DNA from: Spirochaetaceae bacterium
GTDB lineage: Bacteria; Spirochaetota; Spirochaetia; Treponematales; Treponemataceae
Reading direction: 5' to 3'
Length of the DNA: 64,000 nt
Assembly (NCBI GenBank): GCA_017618015.1
Contig: JAFZVC010000061.1
Location: 1-64,000 of the forward strand
A program made the position numbers and the translations under genes. Of the stretch, positions 1 through 9,631 are shown piece by piece (within the stretch, counting starts at the first letter, position 1; each line of letters opens with the position of its first letter). The notes beneath the pieces were generated by a model. That model was not told the origin of the DNA. It saw only the letters and a program-made list of their open reading frames with translations, and made no database searches.

Positions 1-43
1 TAACCTTTCGTACATCGATGCTATCGAGGCTCAGGCAAAATAA
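1..43 (+). CDS. 3' end of an upstream gene (partial)
   Basis: An open frame runs in from the left edge and ends at the TAA at 41-43; the last 13 residues read NLSYIDAIEAQAK. This is too short to identify. In many bacteria the M16 peptidase and dut follow pnp (polynucleotide phosphorylase), so pnp is a reasonable guess from context only. The stop abuts the TTG start of the next gene with no gap, which suggests translational coupling. Confidence 0.5.
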   Translation, partial: NLSYIDAIEAQAK

Positions 44-1348
44 TTGGCGGTTACTGTAAGCGAGCTGTCAAATAATATAGTTCTCATAGCGGAACCGATT
101 GCAACAGTGAAAACCGTTGCAATCGGTTTTTGGTTTTCTGCTGGCTCTCGTTACGAAAAAAAAGATGAGCGCGGCATTGCTCATTTTACGGAGCATATAA
201 TCTTTAAGGGAACGAAAACCCGTTCTGCTTACGACATAGCGTGCGCGTTTGACCGTATCGGCGGAAACCTGAACGCGTTTACCGAGCGCGAGCAGATTTG
301 CCTTCAGTGCGTCGTTCCCTGCAATTATGCAGAATACGCGCTTTCCGTTCTGTGCGACATGACGGAGAACGCTCTTATAAACGAAAGTGACGTTGACAGG
401 GAACGGCTCGTCATTGAAAACGAGATTGTTTCCGCGCTCGACGACTCGGAAGAAGCCGCCATGGACGCTGTTATGGAAGCCGTGTGGCCCGACAGTTCCG
501 TTTCATGGAATATATGCGGAACCGTGGAGTCCGTGCGCAAAATTGATGCGTCACGTCTTCGTGCCTGGTACGAAAAGTTTATTTCCGGCGGTGAGCTTGC
601 CGTTTGCATAGCCGGTAATTTTGATACGCAGAGCGTTACAAGCGTTTTGGAACGATGCTCTGCAAAACGCAAGAACACGCAGAGCGGCTTCTGTAACAAA
701 GTGCGGAGTGCTGCTTTTGGTCCGCTGCCTTTATGGAAACCTGGCTTTCATTATGTGAACGCTGAATTCCAGCAGGAACAAGTTATGGTGCTTTTCCCTT
801 TCCGCAACATACCCGACGAGGACGCATACTATTCATGGGCGGTGCTTAACGCGCTCACGGGCGATACGATGAGTTCCCGGCTTTTTCAGAACTTGCGGGA
901 AAGCAAAGGGTATTGTTATAATGTATACAGCTTCTTTTCTGTCTGTACTGACTGCGGTTTTTGGTGCGCATATGCTTCCGTGCCTAAAAGCAAGGCAGCG
1001 TCCGCCTGCAAGGAGATAAGGCGAGAGATTCGGCGCATCATGGAGAAAGGCGTCTCTGATGATGAGATAGAGGCTGCGCGGGAACATCTTTGCGGCGAGG
1101 AGATAATCCTTTCCGAGGACATAGAAAACAGGATGAAGCGGCTTTTCCGCAATTTTTCATATGGTTTCGCGCAGAGTGACTGGGAAAAAACAGTGGAGCG
1201 GCTTAGAAGCGTTGACAAAGAGGCTTTGCGCAAGGCTGTAAGTTCGCTTTTTGATGGCAGCAGTGCCGCGTTTGTGATTTACGGACCGAAGCTCACGGCG
1301 AAACAGCGGGAAATGCTTGAAAAAGCGGGGGAAATATGGAAAAAGTAA
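44..1348 (+). CDS. M16 family zinc metallopeptidase (insulinase/MPP-like)
   Basis: Predicted zinc protease of the M16B type (mitochondrial processing peptidase/YmxG-like). The inverted zinc motif HFTEH lies at residues 47-51 and the third ligand is probably Glu127 in the segment VIENEI, giving the 76-residue spacing typical of the family. The 434-residue length fits the one-lobe-pair M16B proteins. There is no signal peptide, so it is likely cytoplasmic. It starts with TTG immediately after the upstream stop and has no clear ribosome site, so it is probably coupled. Its 3' end overlaps dut by 13 bp. The substrate cannot be inferred. Confidence 0.9.
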   Translation: MAVTVSELSNNIVLIAEPIATVKTVAIGFWFSAGSRYEKKDERGIAHFTEHIIFKGTKTRSAYDIACAFDRIGGNLNAFTEREQICLQCVVPCNYAEYALSVLCDMTENALINESDVDRERLVIENEIVSALDDSEEAAMDAVMEAVWPDSSVSWNICGTVESVRKIDASRLRAWYEKFISGGELAVCIAGNFDTQSVTSVLERCSAKRKNTQSGFCNKVRSAAFGPLPLWKPGFHYVNAEFQQEQVMVLFPFRNIPDEDAYYSWAVLNALTGDTMSSRLFQNLRESKGYCYNVYSFFSVCTDCGFWCAYASVPKSKAASACKEIRREIRRIMEKGVSDDEIEAAREHLCGEEIILSEDIENRMKRLFRNFSYGFAQSDWEKTVERLRSVDKEALRKAVSSLFDGSSAAFVIYGPKLTAKQREMLEKAGEIWKK

Positions 1349-1776
1349 CGATTAAATGTGTCGCGCAAGAAGGAGCCGCGCTTCCTGAATACCAGACAAA
1401 GGATAGTGCCGGCGCGGACATACGCGCGTTTCTCCCTGAGCCTGTAGTTATTGCGCCCGGTGGCAGAAGCCTTATCCCGACTGGGCTTTCTTTTGAAATA
1501 CCGTCCGGCTACGAGGTGCAGGTGCGCCCGCGCTCCGGGCTTGCCATAAAAAACGGAATTACATGCCTTAACGCGCCCGGCACAATAGACGCGGACTACC
1601 GTGGCGAAGTTAAAGTTATTTTACATAACGCCGGAAGCGAGCCTTTCACGGTGAATAACGGCGACCGCATTGCGCAGATTGTCGTCGCGCCGGTGACGAT
1701 TGGTGCTTTCGTGAAGGTAAGCGCCCTTTCTGAAACGGAGCGCGGCTCCGGAGGCTTTGGCTCAACAGGAAAGTAA
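1336..1776 (+). CDS. dut: deoxyuridine 5'-triphosphate nucleotidohydrolase (dUTPase)
   Basis: Hydrolyses dUTP to dUMP and pyrophosphate, keeping uracil out of DNA and feeding thymidylate synthesis. All five trimeric dUTPase motifs are visible: DSAGADIRA (23-31), PRSGLA (65-70), [10 protein letters not shown] (82-91), NNGDRIAQ, and the C-terminal Gly-rich [10 protein letters not shown]. The 146-residue length is normal. The ATG overlaps the end of the M16 peptidase gene and is preceded by GGGGGAAAT, so the two are co-transcribed. Confidence 0.97.
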   Translation: MEKVTIKCVAQEGAALPEYQTKDSAGADIRAFLPEPVVIAPGGRSLIPTGLSFEIPSGYEVQVRPRSGLAIKNGITCLNAPGTIDADYRGEVKVILHNAGSEPFTVNNGDRIAQIVVAPVTIGAFVKVSALSETERGSGGFGSTGK

Positions 1777-1794
1777 AGTTAGGAAAGTGTTGTT

Positions 1795-2976
1795 ATGCAG
1801 CAGAATGACAGGAAGCTAAAAAGCGCCGGCTCCGGCTCAACGATAAAGATGCGGTATCCGCGCATGAAATCGCACGTCATAACGCGCTACATCGTAAAAG
1901 AACTTCTCCTTTATTTTTTCATCGCGTTTCTTTTTTTCTTTTTCGTGTTTTTCGTTAATCAGATTCTTCTTATGGCAGAAGAGCTTCTTAAAAAACATGT
2001 CCAGCTTTTAGACGTAGTGCAGCTCGTCACATACTCTCTGCCGTTTGTCGTGGCTCAGTCCGCGCCGTTCGCGACGCTCGTAGGTTTTTTAATGTGCCTT
2101 GGAAGGCTCATGTCCGACAACGAAATACTTGTTTTCCGTGCAGTCGGCTGGAACTATGCGACAATAATCCGTCCTGCAATCGTTCTTGGTATTTTTATCT
2201 CGATTGCATCCTTTTTTGTTAACGACTACTTGCTCCCGCTCGGAACGGTGTCGTACAACCGTCTTTATCAGCAGATCCTTTTTTCCGACCCGTCAATAGA
2301 GCTTGAATCAAACTCGATAAAAAGGTCGAACAATTCAATCCTTGTAATAGGCAATGTTGAGGGCCTTAGTGTTTCCGACCTTCTGCTTTTTGACAACGAC
2401 AACAACGGAACGCAGCGCATTATCGTATCAGGCTCAACTTCCATCGTGGAACCGACTGATCCTGCCGTATTCATGGAGCTTCAGATGGACTCCGCCACGG
2501 CTGTTTTCATAGACACAAGGAACAGAACCGATGTTGATTGCCTGACTTCCTCTAACTCCACTATGAACATATTCGCGTCCGGGCTCTTTTCGTACACAAG
2601 TTCGGGCAATCCGCGCGAGCTAACGTTCATAGACCTTAAAACCCGAATGGACGAGATGAAGAAAGATCCCAACGTTTCCAAAAGCGAGCTTAATTATTGG
2701 GAGCTTGAATACAACAAGAAATTTGCGCTGCCGTTCGGTTCTATCTTCTTTGCGTTTTTGGCAATACCGCTTGCAATCGTCTTCGGAAAGAAAAACGGAC
2801 TTACGGTCGGGCTGATAATCGGTGTTCTTATCTGCGTTCTTTATTGGGCTATGCAGATGGTAGGACAGACTCTTGGTGTAAGAAACGGTTTCAGCGGTTT
2901 CTGGGCAATATGGATTCCGAACTTTATCATCGGGATTGTTGGTTTTACGTTTTATTTCAGGATTTTCAGACGATGA
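1795..2976 (+). CDS. lptF: LptF/LptG family permease (YjgP/YjgQ)
   Basis: Inner-membrane permease of the YjgP/YjgQ family, which in Gram-negatives pulls lipopolysaccharide from the membrane into the Lpt bridge. There are three N-terminal hydrophobic segments (about residues 38-60, 78-105, 125-150), a large periplasmic beta-rich domain (about 155-300) and three C-terminal segments, the family's usual layout. An AGGAAAG ribosome site precedes the ATG; a second Met at residue 19 is an alternative start. The stop TGA overlaps the next ATG (ATGA), so the pair is coupled. Treponemes are generally regarded as lacking classical LPS, so the cargo may be another glycolipid; that is inference. Confidence 0.87.
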   Translation: MQQNDRKLKSAGSGSTIKMRYPRMKSHVITRYIVKELLLYFFIAFLFFFFVFFVNQILLMAEELLKKHVQLLDVVQLVTYSLPFVVAQSAPFATLVGFLMCLGRLMSDNEILVFRAVGWNYATIIRPAIVLGIFISIASFFVNDYLLPLGTVSYNRLYQQILFSDPSIELESNSIKRSNNSILVIGNVEGLSVSDLLLFDNDNNGTQRIIVSGSTSIVEPTDPAVFMELQMDSATAVFIDTRNRTDVDCLTSSNSTMNIFASGLFSYTSSGNPRELTFIDLKTRMDEMKKDPNVSKSELNYWELEYNKKFALPFGSIFFAFLAIPLAIVFGKKNGLTVGLIIGVLICVLYWAMQMVGQTLGVRNGFSGFWAIWIPNFIIGIVGFTFYFRIFRR

Positions 2977-4052
2977 CGCTTGTAAAATATCTTTTTAAGA
3001 AATTCATACCGACTTTTATTGTCACCATGCTCTTTTTCTCAATCGTTCTTTGTCTTGTCGATCTTTTCATGCACCTTTGGGAATATATACAGAACGATGT
3101 GTCATTCGGCAACCTTATGCGCCTTATGCTCCTTTACGTGCCAAAGACACTATGGTATGCGGCTCCGCTTTCAATGCTTTTCGCCGTCGCTTTCACGCTC
3201 AGTATGATGTACTCGAACAACGAGCTTACAGTTATCTGTTCGTCTGGCGTTTCGCTCTTTAAGTTCACGTTGCCGCTTCTTATCGTTTCTGTTTTTCTTA
3301 GCGTAGGTTTCTTTTTCTTCGAGGATTATGTCGTCGTTCCGTATTACAAGCAAAAAGTAGAGTTTCAGAACATGCTGCTGAAAGTTACGGAATCGAAGGA
3401 TAACAACAACGTCGTTATAATTTCCGATGCAGGACTAACTGTATACAAAGCCGATTATTACGATGACACGAATCAGCGGCTTTACGGAGTTGTCGTTGTA
3501 ACAAGAAACGAGGACAGGTCTTTGAGCCGCATCGTGTACGGAGCATCTGCTGCTTGGAACGAGGATGCTGGATACTGGAAACTGTCGGACGGAGTTGTGT
3601 ACAGGTACAGTGACGGTAATGTTTCTGTTGATAAGGAGCTTACGGTCGGTGTTATGATGTCGCTCCACGAACCGCCGGAGACATTCCGTAACTTTACGAT
3701 AGACGTTGAGGAAGTTAACACGACTGATGCGCTTGCATATATAGATACGCTGAAGAGGGTAGGGCTCCCGTACGGCGAGCCGCTTTCCGTATATTATAAG
3801 AAATTCGCGTTCCCGTCCGTTATTTTCCTTGTCGTTTTGCTCTCGATAGGCCTTACCGGACGCTCAAGAAAGAACGTTCTGCTTTCTAGCCTTATTCTGT
3901 GCGTCAGCGCGGCGGTTGCATTCTACGTAACGCAGATGGTCACTATGTATATGGCGAAATTCGAGTATCTTTCACCGCTTGTTGGCGCGTGGGGACCTGT
4001 GGGACTGTTCTTGATAATAAGCATTGCGCTGTTCAGGTCTTCGCGCACATAA
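2973..4052 (+). CDS. lptG: LptF/LptG family permease, second subunit
   Basis: Second YjgP/YjgQ permease, 359 residues, expected to form a heterodimer with the product of the preceding gene. The true start is taken as the ATG at 2973, inside the previous stop (ATGA overlap); an open frame extends further upstream to 2844 but there it only shadows lptF. Hydrophobic segments at about residues 10-35, 55-80 and 95-120, a soluble middle domain and three C-terminal helices match the family. No LptB, LptA or LptD gene is in the window. Confidence 0.87.
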   Translation: MTLVKYLFKKFIPTFIVTMLFFSIVLCLVDLFMHLWEYIQNDVSFGNLMRLMLLYVPKTLWYAAPLSMLFAVAFTLSMMYSNNELTVICSSGVSLFKFTLPLLIVSVFLSVGFFFFEDYVVVPYYKQKVEFQNMLLKVTESKDNNNVVIISDAGLTVYKADYYDDTNQRLYGVVVVTRNEDRSLSRIVYGASAAWNEDAGYWKLSDGVVYRYSDGNVSVDKELTVGVMMSLHEPPETFRNFTIDVEEVNTTDALAYIDTLKRVGLPYGEPLSVYYKKFAFPSVIFLVVLLSIGLTGRSRKNVLLSSLILCVSAAVAFYVTQMVTMYMAKFEYLSPLVGAWGPVGLFLIISIALFRSSRT

Positions 4053-4107
4053 AAATCGCATGTGCGTAACTTTGCGACTTTTTTTGTTTTTAACTTAAGG
4101 AACAATT

Positions 4108-5250
4108 ATGGAAGAGATTTTTACCGTTCATCATAAAGACGCTTATTCCGCCGCGCGTACAGGAGTTCTGGAACTTCCGCACGGCACCGTGCAGACCCCG
4201 GTTTTTATGCCGGTCGGCACGAATGCGACTGTGAAGGCGATGACAAAAGATTCTTTGGAAGAAATCGGCTTTGAGATAATCCTTGCGAATACGTACCACT
4301 TGTATCTGCGGCCGGGACCGGAGCTTATGCAAAAAGCTGGCGGTCTGCACGGCTTTTCTGGCTGGAAGCGCAACTTCCTGACGGATTCAGGCGGATTCCA
4401 GGTTTTCTCGCTCTCGCAGCTCCGCAAAATAACTGAAGAAGGCGTTAAGTTCCAAAGCCATATAGACGGCTCCCGTCACCTTTTTACGCCGGAATCTGTC
4501 GTTACGACGCAGGCAATGTTCAACAGCGACATACAGATGCAGCTTGATGTTTGTACTGGCTTTGGAACGGAGTACAAGCAGGCTGTTCACGCGCTCGACA
4601 TAACGTCGAAATGGGCGCTGCGAGCGAAAGCGGAGTGGCTTAAAAAGCGCGATGAAGGCTACAAAGGTATGCTTTTCCCGATTGTCCAGGGAAACTTTTA
4701 CAAGGATTTGCGCCAGAAAAGCGCGGAATTTGTGGCTTCTTTGGACACTCCTGGTATCGCTATCGGCGGGCTTTCGGTCGGCGAGGATTTTGAGACATAC
4801 TGCGAATTCCTGGAATACACGGCTCCTCTTTTGCCAAAGAACAAGCCTCTTTATGTTATGGGAATCGGTACGCCCGACTTCATTTTGGAGTCCGTATCAG
4901 CTGGCATCGATATGTTCGACTGCGTTCTGCCGACACGAAATGCCCGCAACGGCTCGTATTTTACGTACGACGGTCCGCTTTCCATAAAGAAAGAATGTTA
5001 TAAGGAAGACTTTTCGCCGATTGACAGCGAATGTGGATGCAAAGTGTGCCGTGAATACTCGCGTGCATATCTGCGCCATCTTTACAAGAACGATGAAATA
5101 CTCAGCTCAATGCTCGCATCGTATCATAATCTCTATTTTCTCCATTCTCTTGTAAAGGATATTAGGAAAGCGATAAATGAAGACAGATTCGTTGAGTTCA
5201 AAGAATCGTTCATGGCGCGGTACGGTAGTGTCAAGGCGCGTTCGCTTTAA
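4108..5250 (+). CDS. tgt: queuine/preQ1 tRNA-guanine transglycosylase
   Basis: Exchanges guanine-34 of GUN-anticodon tRNAs for preQ1 in queuosine synthesis. Visible are the substrate-binding DSGGFQVFS (93-101), GGLSVGE, the second catalytic Asp region in DCVLPTRNAR, and the C-terminal zinc site CGCKVC followed by the ligand His in YLRHL. The 380 residues match bacterial Tgt. AAGGA precedes the ATG. It lies 55 bp downstream of lptG and could be in the same transcript. Confidence 0.97.
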   Translation: MEEIFTVHHKDAYSAARTGVLELPHGTVQTPVFMPVGTNATVKAMTKDSLEEIGFEIILANTYHLYLRPGPELMQKAGGLHGFSGWKRNFLTDSGGFQVFSLSQLRKITEEGVKFQSHIDGSRHLFTPESVVTTQAMFNSDIQMQLDVCTGFGTEYKQAVHALDITSKWALRAKAEWLKKRDEGYKGMLFPIVQGNFYKDLRQKSAEFVASLDTPGIAIGGLSVGEDFETYCEFLEYTAPLLPKNKPLYVMGIGTPDFILESVSAGIDMFDCVLPTRNARNGSYFTYDGPLSIKKECYKEDFSPIDSECGCKVCREYSRAYLRHLYKNDEILSSMLASYHNLYFLHSLVKDIRKAINEDRFVEFKESFMARYGSVKARSL

Positions 5251-5279
5251 AGCTCACTTAAAGCCTTGACACCACCGTT

Positions 5280-5312
5280 TTGACAGCCGATAAGAATATT
5301 ATCGGCTGTCAA
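5280..5312. terminator. perfect 14-bp hairpin after tgt
   Basis: Arms 5280-5293 and 5299-5312 (TTGACAGCCGATAA and its exact complement) flank a 5-nt loop. No T-run follows, so this may be a U-poor terminator or a 3'-end stabilising structure rather than a classical intrinsic terminator. Confidence 0.55.
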
Positions 5313-5347
5313 TATAAAGGTGGCGAAAATTAACATGAGGTGATTGT

Positions 5348-6724
5348 ATGAACAAAACCCGTTCACTGATGTTTTCTAAAATCTTAATGCTTTTGTTTGT
5401 AGTGATGTCTTTGACTGTTTTTCCGCTTTACGCGGCGGAGGAAGAAGATGAAGAGTCCGAGATGCAAAAGCGCCTTGATATACTTGAATACGGCTTGGAA
5501 TCGGAAATAAGCGACCTAATCACGACGCTTCAAAAAGAAAAGGATGACTCCCTTTCCGGCGAACTTACAAAGATTTTCTATAAGACAAAGAACGTGACCA
5601 TTCGTGAGAAGATCCTTTCATTTTTCACGATTATGAAGAATGATTCTCTGAAAGATTATGCAATCGATATAATAGCAGATCCGTATGATCTTAAAGTTTC
5701 GACCGCCGTCCTCGTTATAAAATACGCCGCCGCCTGTGGTTTTACGGAAACCGCCGCGGATATGGCAGTTCTTCTTGAAACCGAAAACGAGGATTATTAT
5801 GACGCTTGCCTTTCCGCAATTGGCGATGTCGGCGGCTCCGATGAGGCTGTGTTCCTTGCCGGGCTTCTTGACAAAGACTTGACGCTCGGACGGCGGCAGA
5901 CACTGATGAAGTCGCTCGGCAAGATTAAAGCTGTAGAAACATGGGATAAGCTTGTAGAAATCGCGGAAAACGAGGACGAAAACTCGTATGTGCGCATGTA
6001 TGCGGCAGAGGCTTTGGGCGCGATGGAAGTAGAGGATTCTGTTCCGGTGCTCGTGAACCTTTTTGAGAGCAGTGATTCTAACCTTCGAACTTACGTGATG
6101 AAAGGCCTTTCGTATTTCCCAGGCAACGAGGATGCGGAAGCCGTTATTCTTGAAGCTTTCCGCGACAATTACTACAAAGTAAGGCTTGAAGCATGTACTT
6201 TTGCGGAAACGAACAAGTTTGAAAAAGCTATGCCGAACCTTCTGTATCGCGCTAAAAATGATTCTGAATCAGCCGTTGTGTATGCGTGCTATCAGGCGAT
6301 TGGTGCGATCGGCACAAAAGAGGGCATGGAGTTCCTTGTCTCAATCGTAACAAATGAAAAGAAGAACGATACAACGCGTGCAAAAGCGGCTGTGGTAATC
6401 CTTAATACAAACAACGTGGAGTCTATTCAGGCTGTGCTTGAGGTGACTGAAAAAACACTTGAGGACACGAAAAAAACGGCGTTGCGGTATGCAATCGGTA
6501 AGGAAATCGCGCTGCACGAGAATATCCTTTATGAAGATATTTGCGGAAAGTTCCTTGCGAATAAAGACGCGTCCACAAACGGAATAGGCATGGATATTTG
6601 GGCTAAAAACAAGTATCCATCATTGAAGCCTGTAATGGAAAGCTTTTTGGAAAACAAAAACTCTGGTCTTAAGAGAAAGGCTTCGCTCATACTGGAGCAG
6701 GCGGATAAAGAAGAAGCCAATTAA
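5348..6724 (+). CDS. exported HEAT-repeat protein
   Basis: 458 residues. A signal peptide is clear (basic start, then MLLFVVMSLTVFPLYAAEE; cleavage probably near residue 30), followed by an acidic stretch and then repeated ~30-residue helical pairs typical of HEAT/PBS-lyase-like repeats through residue ~440 (for example around YVRMYAAEALGAM and NLRTYVMKGLSYF). Such alpha-solenoids are protein-protein scaffolds; no catalytic motif is seen. A strong ribosome site (GAGGTGAT) precedes the ATG. The gene is convergent with the greA-domain gene. Function unknown; a periplasmic scaffold is the best inference. Confidence 0.8.
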   Translation: MNKTRSLMFSKILMLLFVVMSLTVFPLYAAEEEDEESEMQKRLDILEYGLESEISDLITTLQKEKDDSLSGELTKIFYKTKNVTIREKILSFFTIMKNDSLKDYAIDIIADPYDLKVSTAVLVIKYAAACGFTETAADMAVLLETENEDYYDACLSAIGDVGGSDEAVFLAGLLDKDLTLGRRQTLMKSLGKIKAVETWDKLVEIAENEDENSYVRMYAAEALGAMEVEDSVPVLVNLFESSDSNLRTYVMKGLSYFPGNEDAEAVILEAFRDNYYKVRLEACTFAETNKFEKAMPNLLYRAKNDSESAVVYACYQAIGAIGTKEGMEFLVSIVTNEKKNDTTRAKAAVVILNTNNVESIQAVLEVTEKTLEDTKKTALRYAIGKEIALHENILYEDICGKFLANKDASTNGIGMDIWAKNKYPSLKPVMESFLENKNSGLKRKASLILEQADKEEAN

Positions 6725-6855
6725 CGCTAGACTTCAGTGGTGGAAAAACGTATTCTACAGTATTGCTTTCGCTGTCATCGTATTTTGTAGAAATGTTTCG
6801 GGAATGGTGTAGCTTGGCTAGGGCGTAGCCCAACCGTGCCGGAAAAAGATAAGGG

Positions 6856-6909
6856 TGTGGGAGAAGAAAAAACCTCGCTTCGGAAGTAGGGGTTTTGTCT
6901 TCTCCCACA
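6856..6909. terminator. large hairpin between convergent genes
   Basis: Perfect 12-bp arms 6856-6867 (TGTGGGAGAAGA) and 6898-6909 enclose an inner stem (AAAACC/GGTTTT, then CTTC-GG-AAG). It sits between the 3' ends of the HEAT gene and the greA-domain gene. There is no long T-run on either strand. A smaller imperfect hairpin precedes it at about 6813-6833 (TTGGCTA...TAGCCCAA). A bidirectional terminator is most likely; an intergenic repeat element is the alternative. Confidence 0.55.
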
Positions 6910-6915
6910 AGATGT

Positions 6916-9603
6916 TTATTTCGCTATGTTGATAGCCTTAACTTCGTAGGAACGTTTAATCTCGTTAATCTCGAAGTCGAGTTTGTCGCCCGTCTTGCTG
7001 TTAAGAATAGCGTTTCCGAGCGGTGACATGTACGAGATAATGTTGTTGTCTGGGTCTGATTCCCAAGGACCAAGGATTGTATATTCCTCTGTCTTGTTGT
7101 CGATAAGGTTGAGCATCGTAACAGTCGTTCCGAAAGAAACACGAGCCGTTGTAACTGTGGTTGGGTCGAAAATCTGTGCTCTTCCGATCTCGTCTGTAAG
7201 ACGGGCGGCTGTAACGTTGAGCTGATGCTGCTTTTCTTTTGCAGCCTTGTACTCTGCGTTTTCACGAAGGTCACCAAGTGCAAGAGCGTCTCCAATTTCC
7301 TTCGAGTTCTGCGGAATCTCAACCTTAAGAATCTGGTCAAGCTGCGCTTTCTTGATGTCGTACATTTTCGAAGTAACGATAAGTCCCTTCGGTGTAACAG
7401 CCTTTTCTTCTGTTCCGTGGAACTTGAAGTCTGGATGTTTCTCAAGGATCCTGTTACGCATATTCATCTTTGTTGTTGGGTCAAGATCGTGAATATCGTC
7501 AACGAGCGTGTAAAGCTTTGTAATCGTGTCTTCGTTGTGCTCAAGGATGTACTTAAGCAGTGTGTCGTCCTTGAACAGCAGAACCTGAATCTGGCGGATA
7601 ATCTTGCGGTTCTCCGTTGTGTCGCAGTGGTTAGCGATTTCGCGGTATGAAAGGTCCATAATGTGGATAAGGACAATCATCTGCTTTTCAAAAGAGATTC
7701 CCGTTTCTTTGAACCAGTCTTCGTCGCGGCACTCTTTGAAGAAGTAAACGGCAGCCTCGCGGTAATCGCGGTATTTGTCGAACGCGTTGATTGCAAGCTT
7801 CTTAACTTTGTCAACGTTGCCCGATGAAATCAAAGTTGTAAGCATATCCTGCTGAAGAACGGTCGGGAACAGCTGGATGTAGATGTCCGCCCAGTCTGGA
7901 AGCATCTTGATGCAAGAGAGGAAATCCTTGCGGAGAGATGTGTTCTTTGTGTCTTTCAATGCAAGGTATATCTCGCTCGGATTGTCGATGTCGCCGTACA
8001 TCTGTGCGAAGATGTTCAGGTCAATTCCAGGGTTAAGGTGCGGATACTGCTGAACGATGCGGCGGACGACGAGATATGATGCGAGTGTCTGCTCTGTGAC
8101 GCTGCTTGTAGATTTAAGATAGTTGGCGAAGTATGCGAACATATCTGCGAACAGGTCTGATTCAGTGTCTGTCTCCGCGAATTTCATAAGGATGTCAATC
8201 TTAGAGAAGAAGTTCTTCTGAGCTTTGAACTCATTGGAAAGCTTTTCTTCCTGTGAGATCGCGCGGTCGCGGACTGTGTACATGGAGATGTCGTCCGGTG
8301 AGACACCGAATGTTGAGTCGTTGTCAAGAAGCTTTCTTGCTGATGTGCTCCAGCCTGTCCATTCGGACGGTGTGAGAATTGCTGGAACGAGCTCTGCCTT
8401 TATGCGCTTGAAGTCGCAGCAGTTGTCGAAGCTCTTTATAATAAGCTTGAGTGTTGTCAGCTTGTCGTCTTTGACCATCTTAACGAGGTCTTCTTTCTTT
8501 TTAGTAGCTTTAAGAACCCAGATATGGTCTTTGGCGAGCGGCTGGAGCGCATTGACTGCCATTTTGAGCGTCATGTCGTGGACGCCGTTCTTCTTTCCGA
8601 AGTTGATTGTTATTTTCTCGCCTTCAACCTTGCGGATTACACCAACGCCCCATGAGCGGTGGAATACGAAGTTCTTCGCATCGAACGCGATATGCTTCTC
8701 GAAGTCGGCGATTGCCTCGAATACGTTGCGCCATCCCTGTGTAAGGTTAGATACCTTGATGTAGTCATCGAGCTGACTGTGACCGGCGTATTTTCCGCGG
8801 AAGCAGTCTGTAATCTCTTTGCGTGCCCAAGAATCTTTCTCGTCGATGCTAAGGATAAGCTTAAGGATATCGATTGCCGTATCCCATTTCTTGTTGTCTT
8901 TATAATAGTTATAAAGCTCCTGCATCATGCTTGAGCTTTTTTCGTCGCTGATGTTCTTGGCAACCTTTCTCTGAACCATGTAGAAATAGTCAATTTCGTC
9001 CGGAATGAGCGAAACGAGCTTTGACCACATCTCTTTGACCTGGTTGACCTGCTTTTTGTTTACATAGCGTGTAAGAGCCTTCTTGTAGTAATCTACGGCA
9101 TCTTCCATGTTTCCGTCGGCTTCTGCTTTCTCTGCGAGGAGCTTTGCTATATCAGCCTCTTCGTAGTCAAGTCTTACGATTGTCTCGTAAATGTCCCAAA
9201 CTTTCTCGTTGCCTTCGTCTCTGTAGCAGTCAGCGAGCGTGTGGAGAGCGAATTTGTTGCTTTCGTCCTCGGCAAGAATGCTTTCGCAAAGATATGTGAC
9301 GATGTTCATCTTCTTGTTGTCGATGAAGATGTTTATGAGCGTCACGAGCGCGGAGTTGTCGAGCGTTCTTTTCTTAAGGCCGAGCATACCCGAAAGATAC
9401 AGGGCTATAATACTGTTGCGTGTGTGAGCAAGGTGCTCGTCGCAAATAGCCTTGATTTCGTCAATACAGTTGTTTTTCTGCGCATCGGTTACGATGTTCG
9501 CAAGTTCGATAAAATGGTTTTTTGAATAGTTGCTTATTGCTGCACGGGTCCACTTTTCCTCGTTCAGCATATCCTGAACCGATTTTACCAATTCTTCAGA
9601 CAT
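6916..9603 (-). CDS. greA: long GreA-domain transcript-cleavage factor with N-terminal helical repeats
   Basis: The C-terminal ~160 residues are a GreA: a coiled coil with the acidic tip GDLRENAEYKAAKEKQ (Asp and Glu that position the metal in RNA polymerase are kept) and the globular GreA/B domain to the end. The first ~735 residues are helical and TPR-like. Ordinary GreA is ~158 residues. Long GreA-domain proteins of about this size are known from Borrelia and Treponema, so this is the spirochaetal form, not a local fusion artefact. AGGAG precedes the ATG. It follows the TPR gene by 28 bp in one operon. Expected to rescue backtracked RNA polymerase; the role of the large N-terminus is unknown. 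Confidence 0.9.
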   Translation of the reverse strand: MSEELVKSVQDMLNEEKWTRAAISNYSKNHFIELANIVTDAQKNNCIDEIKAICDEHLAHTRNSIIALYLSGMLGLKKRTLDNSALVTLINIFIDNKKMNIVTYLCESILAEDESNKFALHTLADCYRDEGNEKVWDIYETIVRLDYEEADIAKLLAEKAEADGNMEDAVDYYKKALTRYVNKKQVNQVKEMWSKLVSLIPDEIDYFYMVQRKVAKNISDEKSSSMMQELYNYYKDNKKWDTAIDILKLILSIDEKDSWARKEITDCFRGKYAGHSQLDDYIKVSNLTQGWRNVFEAIADFEKHIAFDAKNFVFHRSWGVGVIRKVEGEKITINFGKKNGVHDMTLKMAVNALQPLAKDHIWVLKATKKKEDLVKMVKDDKLTTLKLIIKSFDNCCDFKRIKAELVPAILTPSEWTGWSTSARKLLDNDSTFGVSPDDISMYTVRDRAISQEEKLSNEFKAQKNFFSKIDILMKFAETDTESDLFADMFAYFANYLKSTSSVTEQTLASYLVVRRIVQQYPHLNPGIDLNIFAQMYGDIDNPSEIYLALKDTKNTSLRKDFLSCIKMLPDWADIYIQLFPTVLQQDMLTTLISSGNVDKVKKLAINAFDKYRDYREAAVYFFKECRDEDWFKETGISFEKQMIVLIHIMDLSYREIANHCDTTENRKIIRQIQVLLFKDDTLLKYILEHNEDTITKLYTLVDDIHDLDPTTKMNMRNRILEKHPDFKFHGTEEKAVTPKGLIVTSKMYDIKKAQLDQILKVEIPQNSKEIGDALALGDLRENAEYKAAKEKQHQLNVTAARLTDEIGRAQIFDPTTVTTARVSFGTTVTMLNLIDNKTEEYTILGPWESDPDNNIISYMSPLGNAILNSKTGDKLDFEINEIKRSYEVKAINIAK

Positions 9604-9631
9604 AAGAATTACTCCTAATTTCCCCGGAATC

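Noticed and set aside
5286-5293. GCCGATAA as a sigma-28 (FliA) -10 element
   Set aside because: The nearest TAAA is 23 bp upstream instead of ~15, and the sequence is one arm of a perfect hairpin after tgt.
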